Shown here in pieces: positions 20,106-28,122 of a DNA stretch of 64,000 nucleotides. Made by a program: the position numbers and the translations under genes. Origin of the DNA: Acidovorax sp. Root219 (GTDB taxonomy: Bacteria; Pseudomonadota; Gammaproteobacteria; Burkholderiales; Burkholderiaceae_C); assembly GCF_001428665.1 (NCBI RefSeq), contig NZ_LMIJ01000010.1, forward strand, positions 402,195 to 466,194, in the 5' to 3' direction. Each line of letters begins with the position of its first letter. Within the stretch, counting starts at the first letter, position 1. The notes beneath the pieces were generated by a model. That model was not told the origin of the DNA, did not search any database, and was given only the letters and a program-made list of their open reading frames with translations.

Positions 20106-21058
20106 CCCGCCTGGCCTGCGCCGCTTTCCAGCGCGGCTGGCGCACGGCGCTCCCAACGTTCCATGAGCGCCTTGCCGTAGAGGATGAACACCAGCGCTGC
20201 ACCGATCAGCGGCAGCGCGGCATACACCCAGCCCGTGAGCAGTTCGCCGCCCAGCGCCACACCCACCAGCAGGGCCACAGCCGGGTTCACGAACGAATAG
20301 CTGCCGGCCAGCGCAGCCGAAGTGTTCTGCAGCAGCCACAGGTAGGCGTTGAGCGCCACCAGCGTGCCGAAGAACAGCAGGTACACCCAGGCCGCCCAGG
20401 ACTTGGCACTGACCTGGCCGAGTGCACTGACCGGCTCGAAGCACAGCGCCACCACCAGGCCCATGGCGCCGCCCGTGAACCATTGCGCGGCCGAGGCCAT
20501 GGCGGGTGCAGGCAAGGACAGCCGGCGCGAAGCGTAGGAGCCGATGCTCCAGCACAGCGGCGCGCCAAAGGCCAGCAGCGCACCCAGCCAGGTGGCCGAG
20601 AAGTCGCCCTCCATCGCCAGCAGCAGCGCCCCCACCACGCCCAGCCCCAGCCCGATCCAGCTGGTCGCGGGCACGCGCTCACCGCCCCAGCGCGACCACA
20701 GCGCCAGCCACATGGGCATGGTGGTGACCACCGTGGCCATCAGGCCCGAGCCGATGCCCATCTTCTGCGCAAAGCCCATGAGGTTCATCGCCAGGAACGC
20801 CATGCAGCCGCCGACGACGGCCGAGTTGCGCCACTGCACGGCCGTGGGCAGGGCATGGCCCTGCCACAGCGCCACCGCCAGCATGATGGCGCCCGCACAG
20901 AGGAAGCGGATGGCGTTCATCAGCAGCGGCGGCATGGTCTGCACGGCGATGCCGATGGCGAAATAGGTGGTGCCCCAGACCACGTAGACCAGCAACAGGG
21001 CGATGGCGATAGCCCACACACGGTGCTTGCCTGCTTGCGCATTGAAAAATGTCGGCAT
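20102..21058 (-). CDS. EamA family drug/metabolite exporter
   Basis: This is an inner-membrane transporter of 318 residues with about ten hydrophobic helices arranged as two EamA repeats (VWGTTYFAIGIAVQTMPPLL near the start; GSYSFVNPAVALLVGVALGGE in the second half), most like the YedA/RhaT branch. The ATG at 21058 is chosen because AGGTG lies six bases upstream; a GTG three codons earlier is also open. It is divergent from an Lrp-type regulator, which probably controls it, and amino-acid-like export is a reasonable guess. Confidence 0.87.
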   Translation of the reverse strand: MPTFFNAQAGKHRVWAIAIALLLVYVVWGTTYFAIGIAVQTMPPLLMNAIRFLCAGAIMLAVALWQGHALPTAVQWRNSAVVGGCMAFLAMNLMGFAQKMGIGSGLMATVVTTMPMWLALWSRWGGERVPATSWIGLGLGVVGALLLAMEGDFSATWLGALLAFGAPLCWSIGSYASRRLSLPAPAMASAAQWFTGGAMGLVVALCFEPVSALGQVSAKSWAAWVYLLFFGTLVALNAYLWLLQNTSAALAGSYSFVNPAVALLVGVALGGELLTGWVYAALPLIGAALVFILYGKALMERWERRAPAALESGAGQAG

Positions 21059-21085
21059 ATTCTTCACCTGACCGGAAAATTTATG

Positions 21086-21102
21086 GAAATCACAGGGATT
21101 TC
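21086..21102. promoter_or_regulatory. Likely Lrp operator between exporter and Lrp genes
   Basis: The perfect dyad GAAATC-ACAGG-GATTTC is flanked by AT-rich arms (AAAATTT at 21076-21082 and AATTTTT at 21105-21111), giving a nested symmetrical site in the 70-bp divergent region. Lrp/AsnC proteins bind such AT-rich dyads. Confidence 0.6.
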
Positions 21103-21128
21103 GGAATTTTTACCAAATTCACGCGCTT

Positions 21129-21614
21129 ATGCAAGCAAATATTCAGACAGATGAGATAGACACCAGAATTATTTCTGCCTTGGGCACCGATGGCCGACGT
21201 TCATACGCCGACGTCGGGGCCGAAGTGGGACTGTCGACGGCTGCCGTGCATGAGCGGGTGAAGAAGATGCTGGACAAGGGCGTGATCCGCCGTTTCTCGA
21301 TCAGCGTGGACCATGAGCGCGTGGGGCTGAACTTCACGGCCTTCGTCGCCATCCGCAACGATGGCGGCATCCACTGCCGCGACGTGGCGCCGCGCCTGCG
21401 CGCCATGCCCCAGGTGGAAGAGCTGCACAGCGTGGCCGGCGAGTACGACTTCCTGGCCAAGATCCGCACCACGCATGCACGTGCGCTGGAAGACGTGATC
21501 TACGAGATCAAGGCCATTGCGGGCGTGGCCCGCACCACCAGCACCGTGGTGCTGAACACCGAGTTCGAGGACCGGCCGCTGGACCTGAAATGGATGAACG
21601 ACAAGGCTGCTTGA
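21129..21614 (+). CDS. Lrp/AsnC family transcriptional regulator
   Basis: This is a 161-residue regulator. The N-terminal helix-turn-helix reads DTRIISALGTDGRRSYADVG and then VGLSTAAVHERVKKML; the C-terminal RAM domain carries the ligand-sensing region with HSVAGEYDFLAKI. It is divergent from the EamA exporter, an arrangement typical of amino-acid export control. It probably also regulates itself through the dyad at 21086-21102. Confidence 0.88.
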   Translation: MQANIQTDEIDTRIISALGTDGRRSYADVGAEVGLSTAAVHERVKKMLDKGVIRRFSISVDHERVGLNFTAFVAIRNDGGIHCRDVAPRLRAMPQVEELHSVAGEYDFLAKIRTTHARALEDVIYEIKAIAGVARTTSTVVLNTEFEDRPLDLKWMNDKAA

Positions 21615-21615
21615 A

Positions 21616-22170
21616 TCAGCCGGCCGCCACCTGCTCCATCAGCGCCAGGTAGTGCGGCAGCGGCGGCGTGGCGCGGCCGGGCACCTTGGCCAGGTCGTCG
21701 TAGCGGCGCAGCCGGATGGCCTCCTGCGCAAAGGCCTGCTCGGCAAACCGGGCACACTCGACCAGGCCGTAGGCGCCGCCCTGCAGCTCCAGGCTGTGCT
21801 GCGACGCAGGCGAGAGCGCGGCCCAGTAGTCGGCGTCCACCGCGCACAGGTAGCGCTTGGCATCGACGTGCATGCGGATGGGCTCCAGCACTGCATCCGG
21901 CAGCACGCCGCGCAGGAACGGCAGGGCCACGTACTGGTGCAGGTCGTCGTGGCGCGGTGCACGGGCCTCGTGCTCTGCTGCGGCGGGGGCCAGCAGGTGG
22001 CCCAGGTCGTGCAACAGGGCCGCGACGACGGTGGCGGGGGTCTCGCCGGCCTCCTCGGCCAGGTGGGCGCATTGCAGCGCGTGGTCGAGCTGGCTCACGG
22101 CCTCGCGGCCATACTGCTTCTGGCCGCGCTCGGTGAGCAGCAGGGCGATGTCGTGCTGGGTCAATGCCAT
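21616..22170 (-). CDS. PhnZ-like HD-domain mixed-valence diiron oxygenase, phosphonate-operon associated
   Basis: This is a 184-residue HD-domain protein at the end of the phnCDE operon, 8 bp after phnE. PhnZ cleaves 1-hydroxy-2-aminoethylphosphonate oxidatively. The signature Tyr-x-x-Glu appears as Y20-G-R-E23, then H30 in QLDHALQ, H54-D55 in LLHDLGH, candidates H74/H78 and H101, and D158/D159. The Tyr, Glu, H30, H54 and D55 positions sit exactly four residues before the PhnZ residues I recall (24, 27, 34, 58, 59). No PhnY-type hydroxylase is present in the window, so its substrate supply is unexplained. A generic HD phosphohydrolase is the alternative. Confidence 0.82.
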   Translation of the reverse strand: MALTQHDIALLLTERGQKQYGREAVSQLDHALQCAHLAEEAGETPATVVAALLHDLGHLLAPAAAEHEARAPRHDDLHQYVALPFLRGVLPDAVLEPIRMHVDAKRYLCAVDADYWAALSPASQHSLELQGGAYGLVECARFAEQAFAQEAIRLRRYDDLAKVPGRATPPLPHYLALMEQVAAG

Positions 22171-22178
22171 GGGAAGCC

Positions 22179-22985
22179 TCAGATCATGGTCTTGCGGATG
22201 CGCGCCGACACCAGGTCGATCAGGCTCACGGTGACCACGATGATGAGCATCACCGCGCAGGTCTCGGCGTACTGGAAGCCGCGGATGATCTCCCACAACA
22301 CCACGCCGATGCCACCCGCCCCCACCATGCCCACCACCGAGGCAGAGCGCACGTTGGCCTCGAAGCGGTAGAGGGTGTAGGAGATCCACAGCGGGATCAC
22401 CTGGGGGATCACGCCGTAGATGATCTCGTGCAGGGCGCTCGCCCCCGTGGAGCGGATGCCTTCCACGGGCTGCGGGTCGATGGCCTCCACGGCCTCGGAG
22501 AACAGCTTGGCCAGCGTGCCGGTGGTGTGGATCCACAGCGCCAGCACGCCGGCGAACGGGCCCAGGCCCACGGCCACCACGAAGAGCATGGCGAACACCA
22601 TCTCGTTGATGGCACGGCAGGCGTCGAGCACGCGGCGCACCGGCTGGTTCACCCACCAGGGCGCGATGTTGGACGAGGCCAGCAGCGCCAACGGCACGGC
22701 GGTGACCACCGCGAGCGCCGTGCCCCACAGCGCGATCTGCAGGGTGACCAGCATCTCCTGCACGTAGATCTGCCACTGCGAGAAATTGGGCGGAAAGAAC
22801 TCGGCCGCGTACTGGGCCATGTTACCCGAATCCTTGATGAGATCGAGCGGGCGCATGTCGGCGCCCTTCCAGGATGCGGCCAGCACCACCAGCAGGATGC
22901 CCCAGGACAAGTACCAGGCGAGGCTGCGCTTGGGCGCAGTGGTGCTCGCCAGGGTTGCGAGCGAGGGGGTCAGTGCAGAGGACAT
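22179..22985 (-). CDS. phnE: Phosphonate ABC transporter permease PhnE
   Basis: This is a 268-residue inner-membrane permease. Several hydrophobic helices surround the inner-membrane signature around [23 protein letters not shown], which is the cytoplasmic loop that meets the ATPase, and [19 protein letters not shown] follows, a typical PhnE segment. It forms the channel for the PhnC/PhnD importer of phosphonates and phosphate esters. It lies 37 bp after phnD and 8 bp before the HD-oxygenase gene. If phnD is truly broken, this permease lacks its cognate receptor. Confidence 0.92.
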   Translation of the reverse strand: MSSALTPSLATLASTTAPKRSLAWYLSWGILLVVLAASWKGADMRPLDLIKDSGNMAQYAAEFFPPNFSQWQIYVQEMLVTLQIALWGTALAVVTAVPLALLASSNIAPWWVNQPVRRVLDACRAINEMVFAMLFVVAVGLGPFAGVLALWIHTTGTLAKLFSEAVEAIDPQPVEGIRSTGASALHEIIYGVIPQVIPLWISYTLYRFEANVRSASVVGMVGAGGIGVVLWEIIRGFQYAETCAVMLIIVVTVSLIDLVSARIRKTMI

Positions 22986-23022
22986 GGTGGGGGCTGGCCG
23001 GATGCGTTACTTGCTTGTTTGC

Positions 23023-23975
23023 TTACTTCAGGGAGGCCAGTTGCTGGTCGATCTCGGCCAGGCGGGTCTTCTTGTCGCCATCGGCCAGGGTGGCGTCGGC
23101 CTCGATCTTGTTGCGCTTGCCAAACAGGTCGAGCTGGCGGATGGGCATGAGCTGCGCATTGGTCGACGGCTTGAAACCCGAGAGCTTGGAGATCTTCATG
23201 ACGATCTCTTTCTCGCGCGCATCGGTCTTGGCGTAGTTGTAGAAGAAGTCCTTGATCTTGGCCTTGGTGGCTTCGGGCAGGTCCTTGCGCATCACCAGCG
23301 GATCAAGCGCGATCAGCGGCGAGGTCCAGACGATCTTGATGTCCTTGAACTTCTCGGGCTGGCGTTCCTTGATCTTCTCGAGGTTTTCGCTGTTGTTGGT
23401 GGCCACGTCGACCTGCTTGTTGGCCACGGCCAGGGCATTGGTCTCGTGGTTGGCGCTGCGCGCAATCTTGAAATGGGTCTTGGCGTCGATCTTGTTCTGT
23501 GCAAAGGCGTAGTAGCCGGGCACCAGGAAACCCGAGGTGGAGTTGGGATCACCGTTGCCAAAACTCAGCGACTTGCCGTTCTTGAGCACGTCGTCCAGCG
23601 TGGCCAGGGGGCTGTCCTGTCCTTGTGCACGATCAGGTGCGAGTAGTAGCCCTGGGTGCCATCGGCATTGACCATCTGCGCAAACACTTCGCCATTGGCG
23701 CGGTCCACCGCCTCCATGGCCGACTTGTTGCCCAGCCATGCGACCTGCATCTTGTTGAAGCGCATGGCTTCGATGAGGCCGGCATAGTCGGAGGCGAAGA
23801 AGGCATTGATCTTCAGGCCCGTCTGCTTGGCCATGTCGTCCAGCAGGGGCTGCCAGTCGGCCTTGAGGTTTTGCGAGGCTTCGGTCGAGATCATGCCGAA
23901 GTTGATGTCCTGGGCGAGGGCGCCCGTGGTCATGCCCAGGGCGAGGGCCAGGGCTGCGCACAGTTTCTTGATCAT
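23023..23975 (-). pseudogene. phnD: Phosphonate ABC transporter substrate-binding protein PhnD, frameshifted
   Basis: The N-terminal part (from ATG 23975) shows a signal peptide MIKKLCAALALALGMTTGALAQ and PhnD sequence up to SHLIVHKD. Reading then continues correctly only in another frame with SPLATLDDVLKNGKSLSFGN to the stop at 23023. At the junction the sequence TGTCC is present twice in tandem (23613-23622, plus strand). Deleting one copy restores a single 315-residue frame of normal PhnD length. As given, translation from the start ends about 137 residues in. It could be a recent inactivation, a reversible slippage site, or an assembly error. Everything outside the junction is well preserved, so the event is recent. 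Confidence 0.9.
23613..23622. repeat. 5-bp tandem duplication that breaks phnD
   Basis: Two adjacent copies of TGTCC (GGACA on the coding strand) mark the exact point where the PhnD reading frame changes. One copy fewer gives the expected HKD-SPLATL junction. Confidence 0.85.
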
Positions 23976-24032
23976 GGATGGCTCCAGAGAGGTGACAACG
24001 GTAGGGAAGAGGGAAGCAAAAGACAGAGAAGT

Positions 24033-24896
24033 TCAGGCGGCCTGGGCCAGCGGCTGGGCTGCCCAGCCGGAAGCCGGCTGCTGCGCCGGTGCAGGCACCA
24101 CGGCCAGCGGCAGGCTGGCGCCCAGGATCTCATCGGCCTGCACGCCATAGAGCTCGCGCAGCAGCGCCGGTGTGAGGGCGGCCGAGGGGCCGTCGTAGAC
24201 CACGCGGCCCTGGTGCAGCGCGACCACGCGGGGGCAGTATTTGATGGCCACGTCCACCTGGTGCAGCGAGACGACGACGGTGCTGCCGTCCTCGCGGTTG
24301 ATGCGCGCCAGGATGTCCATGACCTTGCGCGAGGATTCGGGGTCGAGCGAGGCGATGGGCTCGTCGGCCAGCACCACCTTGGCGCCCTGCACCAGGGTGC
24401 GCGCAATGGCGGCGCGCTGCTGCTGCCCGCCCGAGAGGGTGGAAGCACGCTGCGCGTGGCAGTCGGCAATGCCCACGCGGGCCAGGGCCTCCAGCGCCAG
24501 GGCGCGCTCGTGCGGGCGGAACACGCGCAGCCAGCCGCGCCATTTCGGCGTGCGGTGCAGCATGCCCACCAGCACGTTCATCATCACGGGCAGGCGGTCG
24601 ACCAGGTTGAATTGCTGGAACACGAAGCCCACCTGCGAGCGCACCTTGCGGATGTCGCGGTGGATGCGCCCGCCCTGCTGCACGCAGCGGCCGTCAACCT
24701 CGATCAGCGAGTGGCTGTCGCCATCGGCCACCACCAGGCCGGCCACATGGCGCAGCAGCGTGGACTTGCCCGAGCCCGAGGCGCCGATGAGCGCCACCAT
24801 CTCGCCGGCATGCACCGTGAGGTCGATGTCGCGCAGCGCGTGCTTGCCGTTGGCGAAGTGCTTGTTCAGTTGTTCGATACGCAGGGCGATGGGCAT
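24033..24896 (-). CDS. phnC: Phosphonate ABC transporter ATP-binding protein PhnC
   Basis: This is a 287-residue ABC ATPase. Walker [10 protein letters not shown] is near residue 36, the signature reads [15 protein letters not shown], and Walker [17 protein letters not shown]. The segment [19 protein letters not shown] is characteristic of PhnC. It starts at ATG 24896; a TTG four codons upstream is unlikely. It is the first gene of a second phn transcription unit, with a PhnF operator and a Pho box just upstream, and is followed by phnD after 57 bp. The C-terminal tail beyond the ABC core is about 40 residues long and proline/alanine-rich. Confidence 0.93.
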   Translation of the reverse strand: MPIALRIEQLNKHFANGKHALRDIDLTVHAGEMVALIGASGSGKSTLLRHVAGLVVADGDSHSLIEVDGRCVQQGGRIHRDIRKVRSQVGFVFQQFNLVDRLPVMMNVLVGMLHRTPKWRGWLRVFRPHERALALEALARVGIADCHAQRASTLSGGQQQRAAIARTLVQGAKVVLADEPIASLDPESSRKVMDILARINREDGSTVVVSLHQVDVAIKYCPRVVALHQGRVVYDGPSAALTPALLRELYGVQADEILGASLPLAVVPAPAQQPASGWAAQPLAQAA

Positions 24897-24909
24897 GGCG
24901 GATTCCAAG

Positions 24910-24921
24910 TCGTCTATACAA
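24910..24921 (-). promoter_or_regulatory. PhnF operator upstream of phnC
   Basis: The minus strand reads TTGTATAGACGA, differing at one base from the site at 31330-31341. The core GTATAGAC fits the GT-N-TA-N-AC pattern bound by HutC-subfamily GntR proteins such as PhnF. It lies 13 bp upstream of the phnC start, suitable for repression. Confidence 0.78.
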
Positions 24922-24941
24922 ATGCAGTGTGGAAGGCGGCT

Positions 24942-24959
24942 GTGACAGTGCTTTGACAG
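24942..24959 (-). promoter_or_regulatory. Pho box upstream of phnC
   Basis: On the minus strand two direct 7-bp repeats, CTGTCAA and CTGTCAC, are separated by 4 bp, giving the 11-bp period of PhoB sites (consensus CTGTCAT). It lies upstream of the PhnF site and marks a phosphate-starvation promoter for phnC, phnD, phnE and the HD-oxygenase gene. Confidence 0.75.
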
Positions 24960-24988
24960 TTGCGGGAAATTTGCATGTCAAGCTACGT

Positions 24989-26146
24989 TCAGAGCACGCG
25001 CTGCCCTTCGCGCCAGACACCGCGCACCACGGCCTGCTGTGAGCCATCGGGCAGCTCGGCCATGTGCACCTGGACCAGGTCGGCGCGCAGGCCGGGCGTG
25101 AGATCGCCCCGGTCCTGCATGCCCGACGCGCGTGCCGGGTTGCGCGTGACGGTGGCCACGGCCTCGGGCAGCGTGAGGATGCCGTCGTGCACCAGGCGCA
25201 TCACGGCGCTCAGCAGGCTGCCGGGCACATAGTCGGACGAGAGGATGTCCAGCAGGCCCTGGCGCGCCAGGTCGGCCGCCGCCACGTTGCCCGAGTGCGA
25301 GCCGCCGCGCACCACGTTGGGCCCACCCATCACGGTGAGCAGGCCGCGCTCGCGCGCGGCCTTTGCCGCCGCCAGCGTGGTCGGGAACTCGGACATGCCC
25401 GCGCCTTCGGCATGGGCCTGCTCGACGTGCGCCACCGTGGTGTCGTCGTGGCTGGCCAGAGCGATGCCGTGGGTGCGGCAGTAGTCCACGAAGTAGGCAC
25501 GGTGCGGCTCGGCGTACTGGGCCTGCAGGGTGGTGGCATGCTGCACCTGGCGCTCGAACTTCTCGCTGCTCCAGCCCTTCTTGCCGGTGTAGTAGGTGCG
25601 CGCCTGCTCGATGTTCTCCCACTGGCGCTGGCCCGGGGTGTGGTCCATCAGCGAGATCAGCGACAGCCGCGGGTGGCCGTGGAAGGGGCCGAACAGGTCG
25701 ATGGTGTTGGGCGCGGGCAGCTCGCAGCGCACGTGCAGGTGGTGGTCGGCGCGCAGCAGGTTGCGCTCGGTGCAGGTGTCGATGGTGTCGAGCACGCGGT
25801 TCCAGGCGCTGCCGCGCAGGCTGTCCACGTCGGCCTCGCCCACGCCCAGCGCGTCGAGCACGGTGGTGATGCCCGCTGCTGCGATCTCGGCGTCGTGTGC
25901 CAGCAGGGCCGGCATCTCGGCCCACTGCACCTTGGGGCGCGGCATCAGGTGGCGCTCGAAGTTGTCGGTGTGCACCTCCACCAGACCGGGCAGCAGGTAG
26001 TCGCCCCCGAGGTCGATGCCCTGCAGCGCGGCGGTGCCGCCCGAGGCCAGGGAGTCGATGCGCCCGCCCTGCACCGAGAGCGAGCCCTGCACCACCTCGC
26101 CGGGCAGCACCATGCGGGCGTTGTGAAAGACCACGCCAGCGCTCAT
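24989..26146 (-). CDS. phnM: PhnM, alpha-D-ribose 1-methylphosphonate 5-triphosphate diphosphatase
   Basis: This is a 385-residue amidohydrolase-superfamily enzyme that removes pyrophosphate from the ribose 1-phosphonate 5-triphosphate made by PhnGHIL. Metal-site segments are EVHTDNFERHLMPRP near residue 58, the DALGVGE region, LMDHTPGQ, ASHDDTTVAH and, near the C-terminus, LSSDYVPGSLL with the closing aspartate. The length equals that of E. coli PhnM within a few residues. Its start overlaps the phnL stop by 4 bp, and it is the last gene of the phnG operon before the second promoter at 24897-24988. Confidence 0.95.
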   Translation of the reverse strand: MSAGVVFHNARMVLPGEVVQGSLSVQGGRIDSLASGGTAALQGIDLGGDYLLPGLVEVHTDNFERHLMPRPKVQWAEMPALLAHDAEIAAAGITTVLDALGVGEADVDSLRGSAWNRVLDTIDTCTERNLLRADHHLHVRCELPAPNTIDLFGPFHGHPRLSLISLMDHTPGQRQWENIEQARTYYTGKKGWSSEKFERQVQHATTLQAQYAEPHRAYFVDYCRTHGIALASHDDTTVAHVEQAHAEGAGMSEFPTTLAAAKAARERGLLTVMGGPNVVRGGSHSGNVAAADLARQGLLDILSSDYVPGSLLSAVMRLVHDGILTLPEAVATVTRNPARASGMQDRGDLTPGLRADLVQVHMAELPDGSQQAVVRGVWREGQRVL

Positions 26147-26874
26147 GCTGCCACCCCGCGGAAGTCACCCACGTTCACGCGGCGCGTGGCGACGGCGGCA
26201 CCCACGTGCGCGTCGTGGAAGATGCCGACCAGCGCGGCGCCGCGCTCCACTGCCTCCCGGACCAGGGCGATCACCGTGTCGGTGTTGGCCGCATCGAGCG
26301 ACGCCGTGGGCTCGTCGAGCAGCAGCAGGGGCTTGGGCTTGATCATGTTGCGCGCGATGTTGATGCGCTGCTGCTCGCCGCCCGAGAAGGTGGCGGGCGG
26401 CAGGTGCCACAGGCGCTCGGGAATGTTCAGGCGGGTAAGCCACTGGCGCGCGGTCTCGCGCGCGGCTTCCAGTGCGTGGGCGTCGTCGCCCGCATCTTCG
26501 GCCAGGGGTTCGGCCACCACGTCGAGCGCGCTCACGCGGGGGATCACGCGCAGGAACTGGCTCACGTAGCCCACGGTGTCGCGGCGCAGTTGCACCAGTG
26601 CGCGCGGGCTGGCCTGGGTCACGTCCACCGCCGGGCCGCTGGCGGGCTGCACGGTGATGCTGCCCGCGTTGGCGCGGTAGTTGGCGTAGATCATTTTCAG
26701 CAGCGTGCTTTTGCCCATGCCCGAGGGGCCGTCGAGCACCACGCATTCGCCCGCGCCGACGGTCAGGTCCACGTTGCCGAGCACGGGCAGCTCGATGCCG
26801 TTCTGGTGGTGCAGGGTGAAGCGCTTGGCCACGCCCTTGAGCTCCAGGATGGGGAGGTTGGTGTTCATCATCAT
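26143..26874 (-). CDS. phnL: C-P lyase system ABC-type protein PhnL
   Basis: This is a 243-residue ABC-type ATPase that works with the C-P lyase core complex (PhnGHIJ). Walker A reads GPSGMGKST; the Q-loop region GYVSQFLRVIPRVSALDVVAEPL is distinctive for PhnL; the signature FSGGEQQRINIARNM and Walker B LLLLDEPTASLD follow. It lies between phnK and phnM with 4-bp ATGA overlaps at both ends, so stoichiometric coupled translation is likely. Three consecutive ATG codons form the start. Confidence 0.95.
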   Translation of the reverse strand: MMMNTNLPILELKGVAKRFTLHHQNGIELPVLGNVDLTVGAGECVVLDGPSGMGKSTLLKMIYANYRANAGSITVQPASGPAVDVTQASPRALVQLRRDTVGYVSQFLRVIPRVSALDVVAEPLAEDAGDDAHALEAARETARQWLTRLNIPERLWHLPPATFSGGEQQRINIARNMIKPKPLLLLDEPTASLDAANTDTVIALVREAVERGAALVGIFHDAHVGAAVATRRVNVGDFRGVAA

Positions 26875-27662
26875 GGTTGCAGTACCGAGGAAACGAGGAG
26901 CTGGGTATAGGGGTGCTGCGGGTCGTCGAGCACCTGGTCGGTCAGGCCCGACTCGACCACGCGGCCGCGCTGCATCACCACCATGCGGTGCGCCAGCAGG
27001 CGGGCCACAGCCAGGTCATGGGTGACGACGATGGCCGCCAGCTGCATCTGCCGCGTGAGCTGGCGCAGCAGGTCCAGGAGGCGCGCCTGCACCGAGACGT
27101 CCAGGCCCGAGGTGGGTTCGTCCATGAACACCAGGCGCGGCTGGGTGACCAGGTTGCGCGCGATCTGCAGGCGCTGGCGCATGCCGCCGGAAAAAGCGCG
27201 CGGCGCGTCGTCGATGCGGCTGGCATCGATCTCCACGCGCTGCAGCCACTCGGTGGCGGTGGCGCGCAGGCGGCCATAGTGGCGCTCGCCCAGGCCCATG
27301 AGGCGTTCGCCCACATTGGCACCGGCGGACACGTCCATGCGCAGGCCGTCGGCCGCGTTCTGGTGTACGAAGCCCCAGTCGGTGCGGGCCAAGAGGCGCT
27401 GCTGCGCCTCGCTCATGCCGAGCACGTCCTGCAGGCTGCCATCGCGGCCCTGGAACTGCACACTGCCCGCATCGGGCCGGCTGCGTGCGGCCACGGCGTT
27501 GAGCAGGGTGGACTTGCCCGAGCCGGACTCGCCGACCACGGCCAGCACTTCGCCGGGCCACAGGTCAAACGAGGCGTCCTGCAGCGCCACGCGCTGGCCG
27601 TAGCGCTTGCTGATGCCGCGCACGCTGAGCAGGGGGGTGGGGGATGAAAGGGTGGCGTCCAT
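26871..27662 (-). CDS. phnK: C-P lyase system ABC-type protein PhnK
   Basis: This is a 263-residue ABC-type ATPase that docks on the PhnGHIJ core. Walker A is GESGSGKST near residue 42, FVHQNAADGLRMDVSAGANVG is the PhnK-specific Q-loop region, FSGGMRQRLQIARNL the signature and LVFMDEPTSGLDVSVQ the Walker B and D-loop. The C-terminus HPYTQLLVSSVL is like oligopeptide-transporter ATPases, the closest ABC relatives of PhnK. The ATG at 27662 is chosen because upstream codons overlap the acetyltransferase gene. It overlaps phnL by 4 bp. Confidence 0.95.
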   Translation of the reverse strand: MDATLSSPTPLLSVRGISKRYGQRVALQDASFDLWPGEVLAVVGESGSGKSTLLNAVAARSRPDAGSVQFQGRDGSLQDVLGMSEAQQRLLARTDWGFVHQNAADGLRMDVSAGANVGERLMGLGERHYGRLRATATEWLQRVEIDASRIDDAPRAFSGGMRQRLQIARNLVTQPRLVFMDEPTSGLDVSVQARLLDLLRQLTRQMQLAAIVVTHDLAVARLLAHRMVVMQRGRVVESGLTDQVLDDPQHPYTQLLVSSVLQP

Positions 27663-27663
27663 G

Positions 27664-28122
27664 TCAAGGCTCGATCGAGAAACTGAGGCCGTGCTGCGCA
27701 AAGCCCAGGGATTCATAGAAGGCATGCGCATCGGCGCGCTTGCGGTGGGACGACAGGGCCAGCTTGTAGCAACCGGCCTCGCGCGCCTGCTGCACGGCGT
27801 GGGCCATCATCTGGCGGCCGATGCCCTGGCCCTTGCGGTCGGCGGCGACCACCACGTCCTCGACCACGGCCGAGGGGGCGCCCCGGTGGGCCAGGTTGTG
27901 CATGACCAGCAGCGCGTAGGTGCCGACCACGTCGGCATCGGGTTCGGCGCCTTCGCAGGCCACCCAGAGACGGTAGCTCGGGTAGGCGCGGAACTGGGCA
28001 AGCATGGTCTTGGCGTCCGCCAGACTGAGCACCTGCTCGGGGCTGTCCTCGATGCCCTGGTACAGGGCCAGCACTTCGTCCAGGTCGGCCTCGGTGGCCT
28101 CGCGCAGGGTCACTGTGCTCAT
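27664..28122 (-). CDS. GNAT family N-acetyltransferase in the phn operon (PhnO-like)
   Basis: This is a 152-residue GNAT enzyme. The acetyl-CoA loop is visible as VVAADRKGQGIGRQMMAHAV (R/Q-x-x-G-x-G/A type) and the C-terminal HAFYESLGF is also typical. In E. coli, PhnO acetylates aminoalkylphosphonates such as 1-aminomethylphosphonate, protecting or preparing them for C-P lyase. The location between phnJ and phnK, with a 4-bp overlap with phnJ and a 1-bp gap to phnK, supports such a role, but the substrate cannot be read from the sequence. Confidence 0.85.
   Translation of the reverse strand: MSTVTLREATEADLDEVLALYQGIEDSPEQVLSLADAKTMLAQFRAYPSYRLWVACEGAEPDADVVGTYALLVMHNLAHRGAPSAVVEDVVVAADRKGQGIGRQMMAHAVQQAREAGCYKLALSSHRKRADAHAFYESLGFAQHGLSFSIEP

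Noticed and set aside
23023..23961. Single open frame covering nearly all of phnD
   Set aside because: Its first part is an out-of-frame, Arg/Gly/His-rich translation; only the part after 23612 is PhnD, so it is not a full-length protein.
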